A stretch of 64,000 nt of DNA from Pyrenophora tritici-repentis (lineage: Eukaryota; Ascomycota; Dothideomycetes; Pleosporales; Pleosporaceae), in assembly GCF_003171515.1 (NCBI RefSeq), contig NC_089390.1:6076001-6140000 (forward strand), given 5' to 3'. Positions 1 through 10,307 of this stretch are shown here, piece by piece. A program made the translations under genes and the position numbers. Under the pieces are notes generated by a model. That model did no database searches. It had not been told where the DNA came from and saw only the letters and a list, made by a program, of their open reading frames with translations. Positions within the stretch are counted from its first letter, which is position 1. Every line of letters begins with the position of its first letter.

Positions 1-1344
1 GGGTGACCACCGGAAATATTGGGGTCCTGTACATATCCGCTACTGCCCTTGTTTGCAGCCAGATCTTAAGGGCTGCGGTATAATTCTTGTTCGTAGCGGG
101 TGGCTGTATCCGAATGGCGACAAGTTTGCTAAGACAATGCTTAGACAATGCTTAGAAGACTCTTGAAAACGAGTGAGGAATTTTACTGCAGACAGGACTC
201 TATGGCTCTAAGTTGCAATGATGAGGGGAGATATTAGTTGGGTACCTATATTACGGATCAGTCTTCGTATTCGTTCCAAACGTGGAAGGAACTGCGCGCA
301 AGTGGTAAGATCAGTTTTGTTTTGTTCCACCACTGACAAAACTACAGAAATCTTTGCCCGGTAATTAGATTTCCAATGTATATACTTTGGTCGCGGAGTT
401 GAAGACTACAAGCCAATGTACGATGAAATGCTGCCCGGGTACGCAAGTGTTGGAGGAATGAAGATCGTGTAATCAGAGCACAGAAGACATCGCAACAAGA
501 ATGCATGCAAGCAGTTTTGAAGGACTTGCTATAATTATTCAGTCTCTAGGTAGTCAATGGAAGTGGTGGCTCGAATGGCTCCTCCCATTTTGGTTCCAAC
601 TGGAAAAGCAAGCGACGTCGACGTCAAAACCTTCCCAGCTCAATCTCACGAACAGATGACATGCAAGGAGCTTGATCAAATGAGACAGCTCTTTGAAACC
701 GGGGGATACTGCATATGCTTCTGTTAGACATCTGAAGCTATACAAACTTGGAAGCAACGCTCATAGACGAACCGAAAGAAGCAACATCACTTTTATCTGC
801 CTACACAAAACTTCCAGTGAATACATACTCCTCACCCAAACTACACGCACATAGATACTGTTCAATTTTCACATAGTTACCCCATGGTCGGAGTTGTGAA
901 TATCCACCTGCTGACAAATCATGCACCTACCTAGGTAAGAAGTACTCTACTACACCGCATCTATTTAACAACCCCTACACATGATCTCCAGTACTACCAC
1001 CGCATCCTATCCATTATCTGGATTAGACATGACCATAGGGCGCAGATGTACTATCTGAGTTTGTCAGCAAGCAGTAGTGATCTTGAATTGACCAATCACG
1101 TGAAAAGTATCAACGTGATGTTGGACTGATCAATTACGTGAGCACCATCATCATATGGCTGTTCTACTTATCAAGAGACCGTCATTGACAGTACTTGAAT
1201 TTGTATATATATATATATTTGGCGTGCCTCAATGTCGTTTCTTTTCCATATCGCTGCCAGGCTACACTGCGTCCTCTTTCTTCGCCTTGTAAGGACTGGC
1301 CGGAAACTGTACCAACAGTCTTAAAACGACAGAGATAGACAATC
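1..1344. other. Gene-free stretch upstream of MFS pseudogene
   Basis: No reading frame here has coding character. The last ~300 bases look like a promoter: a pair of CACGTG/ACGTG-bearing 15-bp repeats at 1089-1141 and a (TA)n tract at 1204-1218 precede the start codon at 1345. Confidence 0.5.
1089..1141. promoter_or_regulatory. Paired 15-bp CCAAT/CACGTG-type repeats
   Basis: TGACCAATCACGTGA (1089-1103) recurs as TGATCAATTACGTGA (1127-1141), differing by two C-to-T changes. The first copy contains both a CCAAT box and a palindromic E-box CACGTG. The pair lies ~205-255 bp before the transporter start codon, where upstream elements would be expected. A role in regulation is inferred. Confidence 0.35.
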
Positions 1345-2672
1345 ATGGCCTCAATTCCTCAACTCAGTATCTCAAGCACAGATGTTCCACTCCTATATGA
1401 AGAAAAGGGGCATCTCTCTCAAACACACCACTCCCCCTACAACCAAAATCCATCATCACAGAACAAAGCACCGCCGCCTCTTTCCAATACCCCCGAACCC
1501 ACCTACCCCGAAGGCGGTCTCTTAGCATGGTCCGTCGTCCTCGGCGCCTTCTCAGGTATCAGCGCCTCAATCGGCATCTACAACTCGTCCGGAATCTTCG
1601 AAGCCTACGTGTCCACGGAACTCCTCCCAGACTTGTCAAAAACCAGCATCGGCTGGATCTTCGGCATCTACACCTTTGTGACATGGTTCCTAGGCGTACA
1701 GATTAGACCGACGGCGCTGATGGTGGCGGAGAGAGTGTGTACGCTTTGGGGGATTTTTGCGTTGAGTAGATGTACGGGTGAGTTTTGCGGCGTTCCAAAT
1801 ATCCGTCCATTGTACCTAAAGGTATGTGATCTTTGAGGATACAAGTTTTTAACATGATATCAGAATACTACCAAGCCCTCGCCTTCTCAATCTTAAACGC
1901 AACCGGCTCCTCCCTCCTCGTTACCCCCGCAAACGCCTCAGTAGCCCACTGGTTCAACACCTGCCGCGGTCTCGCCAGCGGCGCAGCCTTCGTCGGCGGT
2001 AGCTTCGGCGGCGTCATCTTCCCCCTCCTACTCCAATCCCTCATCCCGAAAATCGCTTGTCCTTGGTCCCTCCGCGTACTCGGACTTATCCTACTCCTCC
2101 TCTGCGACACCAGCGTCGTCCTGTGTCGGAGTCGACTCCCGCCTCGTAACGGTGCTGCAACGACGTGGCGCGATACATTATCTAGTCATCGCAGTTCTTG
2201 GGATGGAACGGGTGCGATGGCGGTGACAACGGTGGGCATCGTGTTGACGGATTTGGCGTATTTTATTCCGGTTACATATGTGCCGGGGTATTATTTTGCG
2301 CGGCAGGGTTTAGGTAGTGGGATGGCGTTGACGGGGGAGGCGGCGTTTACATATTAGTTACTTGCTGTGTTGAATGGTGCGTCTTGTGTTGGGCGGTTGG
2401 TTGCGCACGTTGTGAGGGATTGGTTGGGCAGGTATAACATTATGATCATCTCTTTATTTTTGTGCGCTGTCTCGGCGCTGGGTTTTTGGCTTCCGGATAT
2501 TCTTATCTCGGATTTGTCCAATATGGGACTTTTGATCGTTTTTGTACTGTTGTTTAGTTTCGTTAGTGAGTCGAATGTTAGTCTGCTGCCAGTATGCCTA
2601 GGACAGCTTTGCTAGACGCAGGAATATGGGAGGTATTATGCGACATGCTACACAGTCTCAAGTAGAAGAGTA
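1345..2672 (+). pseudogene. MFS monocarboxylate-transporter-like pseudogene
   Basis: The conceptual product matches fungal MCT-type major facilitator transporters, which move small organic acids or related solutes across the plasma membrane. The N-terminal YPEGG segment before TM1 and the TM3-TM6 blocks are clear. A normal intron joins the first two frames (1778-1863, GTGAGT..CAG, restoring a C-T-E-Y-Y-Q motif). The frame is then broken by a TAG at 2355-2357 where relatives have Gln (CAG), and by another TAG at 2613-2615. About seven codons corresponding to the G-x-x-x-D-x-x-G loop between TM2 and TM3 are missing after 1696. Similarity ends near 2672, so the last transmembrane segments are lost. 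Both stops lie in the same frame as intact similarity, so this is decay, not misassembled exons. Sequencing error cannot fully explain the missing loop and tail. Confidence 0.8.
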
Positions 2673-2939
2673 AAGTTATCATGTTCGCAGTATCGACGCC
2701 ACACCCGCTTATCAAAGTTCGGGACCAGGAAAATCGCTTGGTTCGCCTTTTTTCCCCTGGTGTACCCACAATAGTAAGTAAGACCATGAGTAAGACCGGT
2801 CGGCTCCACCAGACCATCTTGTCTCGCACTTGTGAGTGCCTTGTGTTCAACCGTCCGCCTTTGCTGTAGAATTTTAATTTAGCCAATATATCTTACAAAA
2901 ATAGTAAATCTTCCATAAATCTGCAATAAGCAACGATTC

Positions 2940-3011
2940 GGGCTTGTGGTTTAGTGGTATAATACTCCCTTAGCATGGGAGTGGTCCAGGGTTCGATTCC
3001 CTGCAAGTCCA
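2940..3011 (+). tRNA. tRNA-Ala (anticodon AGC)
   Basis: A 72-nt cloverleaf. Acceptor GGGCTTG (2940-2946) pairs with CAAGTCC (3004-3010, one G-T pair), discriminator A at 3011. The anticodon stem CTCCC/GGGAG carries the loop TTAGCAT, giving anticodon AGC (Ala). The T stem CAGGG/CCCTG encloses TTCGATT. The internal A box (TGGTTTAGTGG) and a perfect B box GGTTCGATTCC at 2990-3000 indicate RNA polymerase III transcription. There is no intron. A T5 run follows. Confidence 0.93.
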
Positions 3012-3315
3012 TCTTTTTGCTTCCTGCGGGAGACGTGGTGGTGGAGTAATGGGTGGTTGTGGTGTGAGTGCGGTGAACGATCGCCCACCACACCGCTACT
3101 TTTTGCGCAGACCTGGCATATGCGACTCAACGAACATCAAAATGTTCTTACGCTGTGCCTGTGGCTATTTACGACGGGATTGAAATGATATTCGATGGTG
3201 GGATAGGGTGATAGTGTAGGACTCTTTTTGGTCGTGAAGCAAGTTTGCGACTTCAAAGTTTTGACGAAACGTATTTGCGCCACTCTAAAAACTGTTTGAC
3301 GACGACAATAGTGTT
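3012..3315. other. Gap between tRNA-Ala and membrane protein gene
   Basis: Contains the tRNA terminator and the probable 3' end (or last small exon) of the minus-strand gene. Nothing else is supported. Confidence 0.4.
3014..3018 (+). terminator. Pol III terminator of tRNA-Ala
   Basis: A run of five T residues begins three bases after the tRNA discriminator base, the usual RNA polymerase III stop signal. Confidence 0.7.
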
Positions 3316-4058
3316 CTAACAGCCACGAGCGTCTACCACACTTACCACAATAATCCACCTAGCCGAACGACTCCCCTTCCTCGCTCCCCTGCCTACACCA
3401 ACCAACGCACTAATCCCCCTCAACCCCTCCAAGTCGCGTCTATCCACCAACCCCAGCGCCGGAATATCCGCCTTATCCAGACTATTCGCTATACGCGCTA
3501 CAGCCATTGCATCGAGCATGTCTGTCCATGTGGGTACTTGGTAGATGTAGTATGCGAGGTATGCGAGGCCGAGGGCTTGGATGAGGATGAGCAGGGAGAT
3601 TACGATGAGGCTGGCGAGAGAGAGGCGTGGTTTGGTGAGGGGGGGGAGGGGGGCGGGAGATGTGTAGATGGGTCGGGCAGTGTAGGAGTGGGTTTTTTGG
3701 AGTGTGGTGTGGAGGAGGAGGTTGTGGGTTTGGGCGCTGTGTGTGTTAGTGGGAGAGGAAGAAGGGGGGAGGGGACGTACATGCTTGCGGATAGGTGTCT
3801 GATACTATCTTCAGTGTCGAAGAAGGTTTTATCCAAAAATTTCTTTGTGACGAGCGAGAGTCGAAAATCGTCGCTTCCGGCGGCTTCGCATGCTTCCGTG
3901 TGGGATTTCACATCAAAGGCGGAGAAGGGGATGAGATTGTGTTGGCAGGCTTGTGTTAAAGCGAACGACGCTGTTGTATTCGTCGAAGTGTTAAGGAAAG
4001 CAAAAGATGATGCTTCTCCGAACATGGCAATGGCGGATGTCATGAGCGGGCCTGACAT
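3316..4058 (-). CDS. Hypothetical single-pass membrane protein
   Basis: I do not recognise this family. Two exons, 4058-3781 and 3736-3316, join across a 44-nt intron (3780-3737: GTACGT, branch CACTAAC, ACACAG), giving about 232 aa. The N-terminal ~90 residues are polar and moderately conserved-looking, followed by a Pro/Thr-rich linker (~100-130) and one clear hydrophobic helix at ~132-159. A hydrophilic tail follows. The start ATG sits in a favourable CATCACCATG context, but the first residues look internal, so an upstream exon is possible. A GTAAGT at the 3' end could splice to a short last exon ending at 3253 instead. The tRNA lies just downstream. The membrane helix is directly visible, but any function is unknown. 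Confidence 0.55.
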
Positions 4059-4152
4059 GGTGATGTTTGTGTTGTTGATGCCGGGAGTATTGGGCCAGTC
4101 TTTTCGTGTGGAGAAGGGGACGGGCCTGAGAATGTGTCAGTGAAATGTGTCC

Positions 4153-4265
4153 CACTTGGGTGTCATAAAATACTTGACATACTAGTGTATCAAGGCCACT
4201 GTAGTCGCCAAACACGCCTATTGGGTGCTTACCCACACTGTCAAGTATTTTGTGACACTTGGGTG
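4153..4265. repeat. Foldback (inverted repeat) with flanking direct repeats
   Basis: GTGTCATAAAATACTTGACA (4160-4179) and TGTCAAGTATTTTGTGACAC (4239-4258) are inverted copies with 19 of 20 positions pairing. The arms overlap a 10-bp direct repeat, CACTTGGGTG, at 4153-4162 and 4256-4265. The 59-bp centre holds two smaller palindromes (ATACTAGTGTAT region; GGGTGCTTACCC). It resembles a tiny MITE-like element or a cruciform-forming site. Only one copy is present in this window. Confidence 0.6.
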
Positions 4266-4874
4266 CTCTTTTCGAGGAGGTACTTACCAGCCGCGGATAT
4301 CAGTGAGTCTATCTTCATCTGACGGTCGACGCTAACGACCATTAAACCACTTGAACACAACCCGCCCCTCTTCGACACCAATGTTATTGTCATCTCTCCA
4401 CAAGGCTCAGCCATCCCGTGTCTTGAAACTGTTGGTATGCGGAAAGTTTTACTTAAAGCAGCAGCTCCTTTATACGTGGTTTTCCTGGCGACATCGTCAT
4501 TTCTTCCTGCATAAGAGAGGCAGTAAACAAACGCATAAACAGTAAATCCCTAGACATCAAACTGCCTCCCATTCACTTCACCTATCATATCATAGAACAA
4601 ACATGTATAATAAGATGAATTTTCGAGCCCACCACCATAAGGGGAGAGAGCGATCTAACCATCCTAGAGAACGCTACATACCCATCCTAAACCCTTTCTC
4701 AACCAATTTTGTTAATATACAAATCCTGCATTGTAGACTCCGCGAAAACCCACCAATAACCATGTCGCAGCGATACGAGCAGACTAGTGTAATAGTACAA
4801 AATCGCTGAATCCCCAGGTAAAATCCCATATATGCGCCTTACTCTTTTCACTAATTCAATTTTCAATTGTGTAT
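4266..4874. other. Gene-free stretch
   Basis: Between the foldback and the end of the 1127-aa gene. Only short open frames without coding character are seen. Confidence 0.4.
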
Positions 4875-7800
4875 CTAGTCTTCGATAACACTCAATAGGG
4901 AGTCGAAAACATCTTCTTCATCCTCGTCTTCTTCTTCGTCTTGTGGGCGTTGCGCATGTGCCTCGGCCTCCTCGTCTGATTGCGCATCGCTGTTGTCACT
5001 ATCAAAACCACTGTCGTCGCCTGAGAAGCTTCCTGCCTCTTGCGCGCCAGCGCCAGCATCGCGGGCTGAGTCGGAGACACTGTCGTTGTCGCCGTCCGTG
5101 ACACCATGCCAGCTCTGTTCACCGTCGTCACCATCATACGCATCGTTGTCGTCATCATCGGGCTCAGTATCGCCACCGTTATTGTAGGCATCAAAGGCAG
5201 GTCCACCTAAAACGGGCCCTGAATGTGGCGTGGCGTACGCAAAAGGTGTCGATTTGCCTGCCACGGCGACAGAGCGCTGACTTGGCCTGCTGGTAACTTC
5301 TGATGTTGACCTCTGTAGTGGAGGTTGCGAGGAGAAGAATGGCGAAGGTGGTTCTCGCGAGCGTCGAGGAGTTGCGTTCCAAATTGGCACTTGTGGATCC
5401 ACTACAGCATCTTGGTTTAGCTGTGGGGAAGAGGAGCTCGCTACCCTGCGTCGCTTGGGCCGTACCATCGACAGGCTTGGCGTACGTGATACATGCTGTG
5501 GAGCAAAGGACTGCTTTACAGGAGACGAATTGTATCGACGCTTTGATGATCCAGGTGGAAATGTCTCTACAACGGATGTAGATACCGTACGGTCGCGGCA
5601 ATAAGATGGACGTCGTAGATTCTCGCTCACGGGAGAGATGGGCCTCAACTGCCGTTTTTTCAAGATGGAGTTTGGAGTGATTGACCTTCGCCATTGTCGA
5701 TCAGCTGGTCGCATCGACAGCTGTAGAGATTGAGCGCTGCCAAACGAAGAATGGACGCTAGCAGGTGGAGCATCGTATGCCTCGACAAATTGCCAGCATG
5801 CTTCCTTTGCATCTGCTTCCGGAACATGAGTTTGGCAATGTTCATCGTTACCATCCATCTTCGAGTCTTGATCAGGCTGATAGCGAGGGAGCTGTCTCAA
5901 CTCAGGCCACGACTGCTCCATTATGACGAATTCGTTGCGGTCGATCTGCTGAGTATAGGCTTCACGAACGGTTACATACAACCTCTTCTTGCCACCAGAC
6001 ACGCGCATCATGACCCCAGCTGCGAGGAACTGAGCAGACCAGAGTGCCGAGCTGGACATTTCGGCAGGTGTAAGGAAACGCAGTCGCGTCTCTTTGAGTA
6101 CCTTGCGCAATGGGATATACGGAGCCCGCAGACCTGGATATTCAGCGATCATGGGATTCTCGTCGCTGTCGTCGTACTGGAGGTAGTCGAACACGTCGCA
6201 GAAGGCATGCGACAATGCGTCCTGTATGTCTTTGGCGCTGGCGCCTCTGAACGTAACGTTCCGGACAAACCCCCTGCTTTGAAGTCGCTTGTAGACTAGA
6301 TTGTTGCTTCCACAGGCCTTTGGAAACAGCCAGTCATCCGTCGGGCCAGAAGCCCAATTACTAATATCCTGGCTACTCCATCCTCCTCCGGTAGGGTTGA
6401 GCAACGGCCCCTTGACTGGGGTGTGAGCAGGCCGATAGGGACTTGAATCTGTGTCTCGTCCAAGAGCTTCAGAGAAAGGAAGACTTTTACCAGATTTTGA
6501 AGTGCGAGCTTGAGTCCATTCCTCGGAACTCTGAGTTGTGGAGTTGACAGCGTCGTGCATCGACTCTTCAGGCGAGAACCAGATACCTCGCAATTCAGGT
6601 CCCCATGGCAAGAGTACAACCTCGACTTCCCAGGGGCTTAGTGATGTGGGTGGTGCAGCCGCCTCCAACACTTCCAACCTCTCTTTGATGTTTTCAATCT
6701 CCATCTCTGTCTCTTGGCGATCCATGGCCGCGAGTATCAGCGCCGAGGAGGTTGTGGACTCCCCAGAGTAGTTGGAGCCAAAAGACGCTGTAACGTTGCC
6801 AATGCGTCGGCGACTGAAGGAGGTGCTGCTACCGTGGTCATCTAGGGCCTGAAGCAACCTGTCGTGTTCGCCTGTGCGCTGTTCTACATCGATGAGCCTG
6901 CCTTCATACATTTCCAAAGTTTGGTTGAGATCCTCTGGCTGAACATAATTGAAAGATCCATTCTCTAACATGTCCAGGCGGCTACCGAGTTCCTGCATGG
7001 TTTTGGCTACATTGGGGATAGAGTTTAAGAGATTGTGCAGTGGAGCGAGATAGGAGACGAGCTTTTGGAGACCTTGCGGCGGAGCTGACTGCAACATTTG
7101 CTGTAGTTGCTCTTGTGGCGCTGTAGGAGGGTTTGTCAGCAAGAGCTGTGTAGGAACTGTGGCATAGGTTGGCCGATCTGGTTCATCATTCGACTGCTCC
7201 TGCAGGTTTGAAGTCATGCGTGCAAGTTGGTCAATGAAGTCCTTCCCCTCTTGCACCGCGCGATCGGCAGCATTCAGGTCCGGAGTGTTCCCAGCGCTTG
7301 GAGTAGCGGCTTCGGTAACACTTTGTACGTATTCAGGATTGTATGTATTTGGGATTGTATCGCCCGGTACATCAAGGTGTATTTGGCGATTGAACTCGTA
7401 AACATGCTCGAGAATGCCACGCGATGGACTGTTTACGTTCGCTTCGTTGTGGACCGAGTTTGCTCTGGTCGAGCCCCCGGGCGCACTGCAGGGTCTTTGC
7501 GGAGCCTGCGCGACGTTGAAATCGTCTGGTACGGTCGATGTAGGCGACTGCTGCTGACAGTTAATCTGGCCCATACTCTCTAAATGCATCATGGACAGAC
7601 CGAGGCCTGCGAGCGTTTGGCGCGACTGGTTTGCGCCCTGCCTAGCTTCATTGTTAGTCGCTGGACGCTGGTCACGAGATAGCAAGCACACTGAAGGGAT
7701 TCCAGGGAGACCAGTCGTGCTGATCTGCGATGGAGTGTCCTGACTTTGTGCAATGCGGCCAGACCCAAAGGCTTGTGAGGTCTGCTGTAGATATCGCGCG

Positions 7801-8258
7801 CCGAAACTGGGCTCCGAGAGGATGCGCTCGTTGCGTATGGCCTGATCTCCAGGCGAACGGTTCTCGTCTGCGTGTCTAATAGCAGGATGCGCATCGCATT
7901 GCGCTCCAGAGGCCAATTGACCTTGGCCGTTACAGGTCGCATGTAATGGCCGTCGCGGAATGTCTATTGAGGGCACACGTCGTTCGGGCGCACGCGATGC
8001 CTTCAAATGGAAGCAAGCATGGTGTCCACAGACACACCAGGTAGAGCGCTCACTGCTTGTCCCAGGCGCTGCAATCTCATCGTGAAGCTCGGCGCTGAGC
8101 TTGTCCCAGAACTGATCACACCCACATTGTCCTACGGTCGCGTCGCGAAAGTTGCATGGTCCATTTGGAAGCGATCGTCTCGAGGGCGCTGCTGGCTGTG
8201 GAGGTGCAATAGTGTACGGCTGCGCAATACTCGTGTTTGGGTCCCCGAACCCCGCCAT
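4875..8258 (-). CDS. Large uncharacterised protein (1127 aa), Cys/His-rich N terminus, acidic C terminus
   Basis: A single uninterrupted exon of 1127 codons. I cannot name the family. Near the N terminus (~residues 36-84) is a cluster of Cys and His (C-x10-C-G-C ... C-V-C-G-H-H-A-C-x-H) that could bind a metal. A long Ser/Gln/Pro-rich disordered region follows, with a helical, possibly coiled-coil part near residues 390-530. A better-folded block lies at ~540-790, with a tryptophan-rich entry (W-E-V-E-V-V-L-L-P-W-G) and a short motif V-R-N-V-T-F-R-G. The C-terminal ~120 residues are very rich in Asp and Glu. Lysine/arginine-rich patches before it could be nuclear signals. A nuclear or chromatin-associated role is a guess from composition only. 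The length of the open frame and the codon bias make it a real gene. Confidence 0.85.
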   Translation of the reverse strand: MAGFGDPNTSIAQPYTIAPPQPAAPSRRSLPNGPCNFRDATVGQCGCDQFWDKLSAELHDEIAAPGTSSERSTWCVCGHHACFHLKASRAPERRVPSIDIPRRPLHATCNGQGQLASGAQCDAHPAIRHADENRSPGDQAIRNERILSEPSFGARYLQQTSQAFGSGRIAQSQDTPSQISTTGLPGIPSVCLLSRDQRPATNNEARQGANQSRQTLAGLGLSMMHLESMGQINCQQQSPTSTVPDDFNVAQAPQRPCSAPGGSTRANSVHNEANVNSPSRGILEHVYEFNRQIHLDVPGDTIPNTYNPEYVQSVTEAATPSAGNTPDLNAADRAVQEGKDFIDQLARMTSNLQEQSNDEPDRPTYATVPTQLLLTNPPTAPQEQLQQMLQSAPPQGLQKLVSYLAPLHNLLNSIPNVAKTMQELGSRLDMLENGSFNYVQPEDLNQTLEMYEGRLIDVEQRTGEHDRLLQALDDHGSSTSFSRRRIGNVTASFGSNYSGESTTSSALILAAMDRQETEMEIENIKERLEVLEAAAPPTSLSPWEVEVVLLPWGPELRGIWFSPEESMHDAVNSTTQSSEEWTQARTSKSGKSLPFSEALGRDTDSSPYRPAHTPVKGPLLNPTGGGWSSQDISNWASGPTDDWLFPKACGSNNLVYKRLQSRGFVRNVTFRGASAKDIQDALSHAFCDVFDYLQYDDSDENPMIAEYPGLRAPYIPLRKVLKETRLRFLTPAEMSSSALWSAQFLAAGVMMRVSGGKKRLYVTVREAYTQQIDRNEFVIMEQSWPELRQLPRYQPDQDSKMDGNDEHCQTHVPEADAKEACWQFVEAYDAPPASVHSSFGSAQSLQLSMRPADRQWRRSITPNSILKKRQLRPISPVSENLRRPSYCRDRTVSTSVVETFPPGSSKRRYNSSPVKQSFAPQHVSRTPSLSMVRPKRRRVASSSSPQLNQDAVVDPQVPIWNATPRRSREPPSPFFSSQPPLQRSTSEVTSRPSQRSVAVAGKSTPFAYATPHSGPVLGGPAFDAYNNGGDTEPDDDDNDAYDGDDGEQSWHGVTDGDNDSVSDSARDAGAGAQEAGSFSGDDSGFDSDNSDAQSDEEAEAHAQRPQDEEEDEDEEDVFDSLLSVIED

Positions 8259-9413
8259 TGAATTGGATGGGTGAGCATCCCACGGCGGTCGCGATCGGTC
8301 TAGGAAAGAGACATTGCTCTGTTACTATGGCGACCTTCGCCCCGTTAGCAGCACATCTGAGACGGGGGGTCGGGGCCGAGCGCATACCGAGGATTGTGCG
8401 AGTGCTTTGCGAAAACCACGTCTCCTCGAGGGGGGTGCGACGGCCCTTTATATGCCAGTAGCGCGCAATCGAGGGACGCGACGGAACTGGTGGGCGCATG
8501 TGGAGGGGGATGAGGCCGTCAATTACTTTTGGGCCGTGACTCTCTAGCACAAACGCATGCCGCCCGCAACGGCTAGTGAACGGCGCCTCAAACGCTTCCC
8601 CGGAGTCTGGATACGCGCGGGATCAGCTATCGATACTACACGTCTGTTATGATAGGTTCAAGCCATGCAAAATTCCGGGCTCCCTGCTTAGCTGAGACGA
8701 AGTCGACTTATCCCTGCCGCTGGACGTGCATCGAATCGAGCGCGCAGAGCAACGCCTCAGCGGGCTGGGAAAAACAAAAACACCAGCGAGGCCCTGGTAG
8801 AGATTAGCAAAAAGCGATTTACTGCAACCTCTTCAATCGTGATACCCACTGCCATTTGTCAAGGCAACAATAGCTATACCTCGCGCCTTCCTAATCGATG
8901 CGGGACGCATATCATTGGCCATTGCTCGATGAGGACCGTCCGCATCTGCATCTCATCTGCACGTCCAACAGGCTCGACCATGGGTACTTGCGTATGGCGA
9001 CAACTTTTGGACCCAGACATCGGCCTTGGAGGTGCGCATGTCCTTGTCAGGCAGAAACAATGCGACAACAACTCGTCAGCACTACGTCTATACGGCGCCG
9101 ATATGCGGATTCGCAAACCTTGGAAATACACACGAGGACGTGATGTACCATTGTCGCCGATAGCTTGTCTTGTCAGCCATTGTGATTGTGACTATCAGGG
9201 CGCATGTTGCTTATCTTGCCTGCATGCATGATGCGTCACCTAACTGAGCCGCTAGTAAGGCTATGTACGAAGCATGTTACGTACCCTCGTGATCCGTCTT
9301 GTCCGTCTGGTGTGACACTGCAATGGAGACGTGGAAATCATGTAACACAGTGTAACAAGGCTGGCGGTTATTGACCCACGGTCGTGTTTGCATTAGCGTA
9401 TCCAGCGTAACTA
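8259..9413. other. Gene-free stretch, ~1.15 kb
   Basis: Upstream region of the 1127-aa gene and downstream region of the next minus-strand gene. Overlapping short frames exist on both strands, none with protein-like composition or a credible start. Confidence 0.4.
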
Positions 9414-10307
9414 CTATGAGCGTATCAAGTGTATGCCCAGAACAAATGCGGTTGCAACGCTCCTGCCATTACCAGAAAGTGTCATCATCAAGACATTCTC
9501 CGCCTTCTCTTTTAGTTCGAATGCAAAGATGCATAGCTCCAGTCCATCTCCAAATTGTCGTTCCTTGTTGATGCTTTCAGTACCAGGCTTGTCGATATCA
9601 GCGACCTCCGTCTTGCCCTCGACCCGAAGATCTAACGCAGAACTCAAGCTGCTCCTCAAAGAAGTTTTAGTTGAAGTGTTGACATCGTCACTACTATCCT
9701 CAGACGTACCCTGGCCTTTGCTTGGAAGAATGCAGCCCGTAGTGACCAGCGAGTCCTCCTTAGCCATGATGGAGTAAAGCGTATACTCTGGAAGAATCAT
9801 CTCAACGCCCTTCTTCATCTGCTTGTCCACAGGCAAAGTTTTGCGCAAGTCCACAGCCCTAGGATTGAACTCAAGCTGGGCGCGCTCAATGTCCGTCAAG
9901 GGCCTGCCGTTGACCTGCACAATAGGCTCTCCTTCTTCCGCAAACAGATAGGTCTGGTATTTGCTGACGCGGACATGGGACTCAAACTGCGCCTGGAGGA
10001 GAACGCGCTGGGCGAGCAAGTATGGGTCGTTGTTGATGAAGTACTCGAAAAGCTCTGGGTTGTTGCGCGAGGCATTGATCTTGACAATAGCCTCGGGGAT
10101 ACGAGCGGCCGGGAGGCGAAGACATGCAATCGGGGGCAGGTCATGGGTGGTGTAGTGGAGCTTGGTGCAGGCTTTGGTGAACGGTTTGATATTCGGGTTA
10201 GCGCACATTTCGATGTCAACGACTTCCTCGAGGTCAGTCCATGAGGCAAAGAGCTCCTCAATCAGGTTCTTCTTGATTATGATCTTCTTGAGCATGATGG
10301 GTGCCAT
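9414..10307 (-). CDS. Hypothetical protein (297 aa)
   Basis: A 297-codon single exon with ATG at 10307. I do not recognise it. The first ~190 residues look globular, with basic and hydrophobic stretches at the start (I-I-I-K-K), a mixed helical middle and several conserved-looking aromatic motifs (N-N-D-P-Y-L-L-A-Q-R). Residues ~200-250 are Ser/Asp/Thr-rich and probably disordered. No signal peptide or membrane segment is evident. It lies 182 bp downstream of, and in the same direction as, the phosphomutase gene. Expression is plausible from the long frame, but function is unknown. Confidence 0.65.
   Translation of the reverse strand: MAPIMLKKIIIKKNLIEELFASWTDLEEVVDIEMCANPNIKPFTKACTKLHYTTHDLPPIACLRLPAARIPEAIVKINASRNNPELFEYFINNDPYLLAQRVLLQAQFESHVRVSKYQTYLFAEEGEPIVQVNGRPLTDIERAQLEFNPRAVDLRKTLPVDKQMKKGVEMILPEYTLYSIMAKEDSLVTTGCILPSKGQGTSEDSSDDVNTSTKTSLRSSLSSALDLRVEGKTEVADIDKPGTESINKERQFGDGLELCIFAFELKEKAENVLMMTLSGNGRSVATAFVLGIHLIRS

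Noticed and set aside
3538..4143. Plus-strand 201-codon frame over the membrane protein gene
   Set aside because: Gly/Val-rich shadow of the minus-strand Pro/Thr codons. The minus strand has a good intron and helix.
5303..6299. Plus-strand frames (92-189 codons) inside the 1127-aa gene
   Set aside because: Shadow frames; composition follows the opposite codons and starts are arbitrary.
8839..9231. 130-codon plus-strand frame
   Set aside because: Non-ATG start and irregular composition; overlapping frames on the other strand are equally long.
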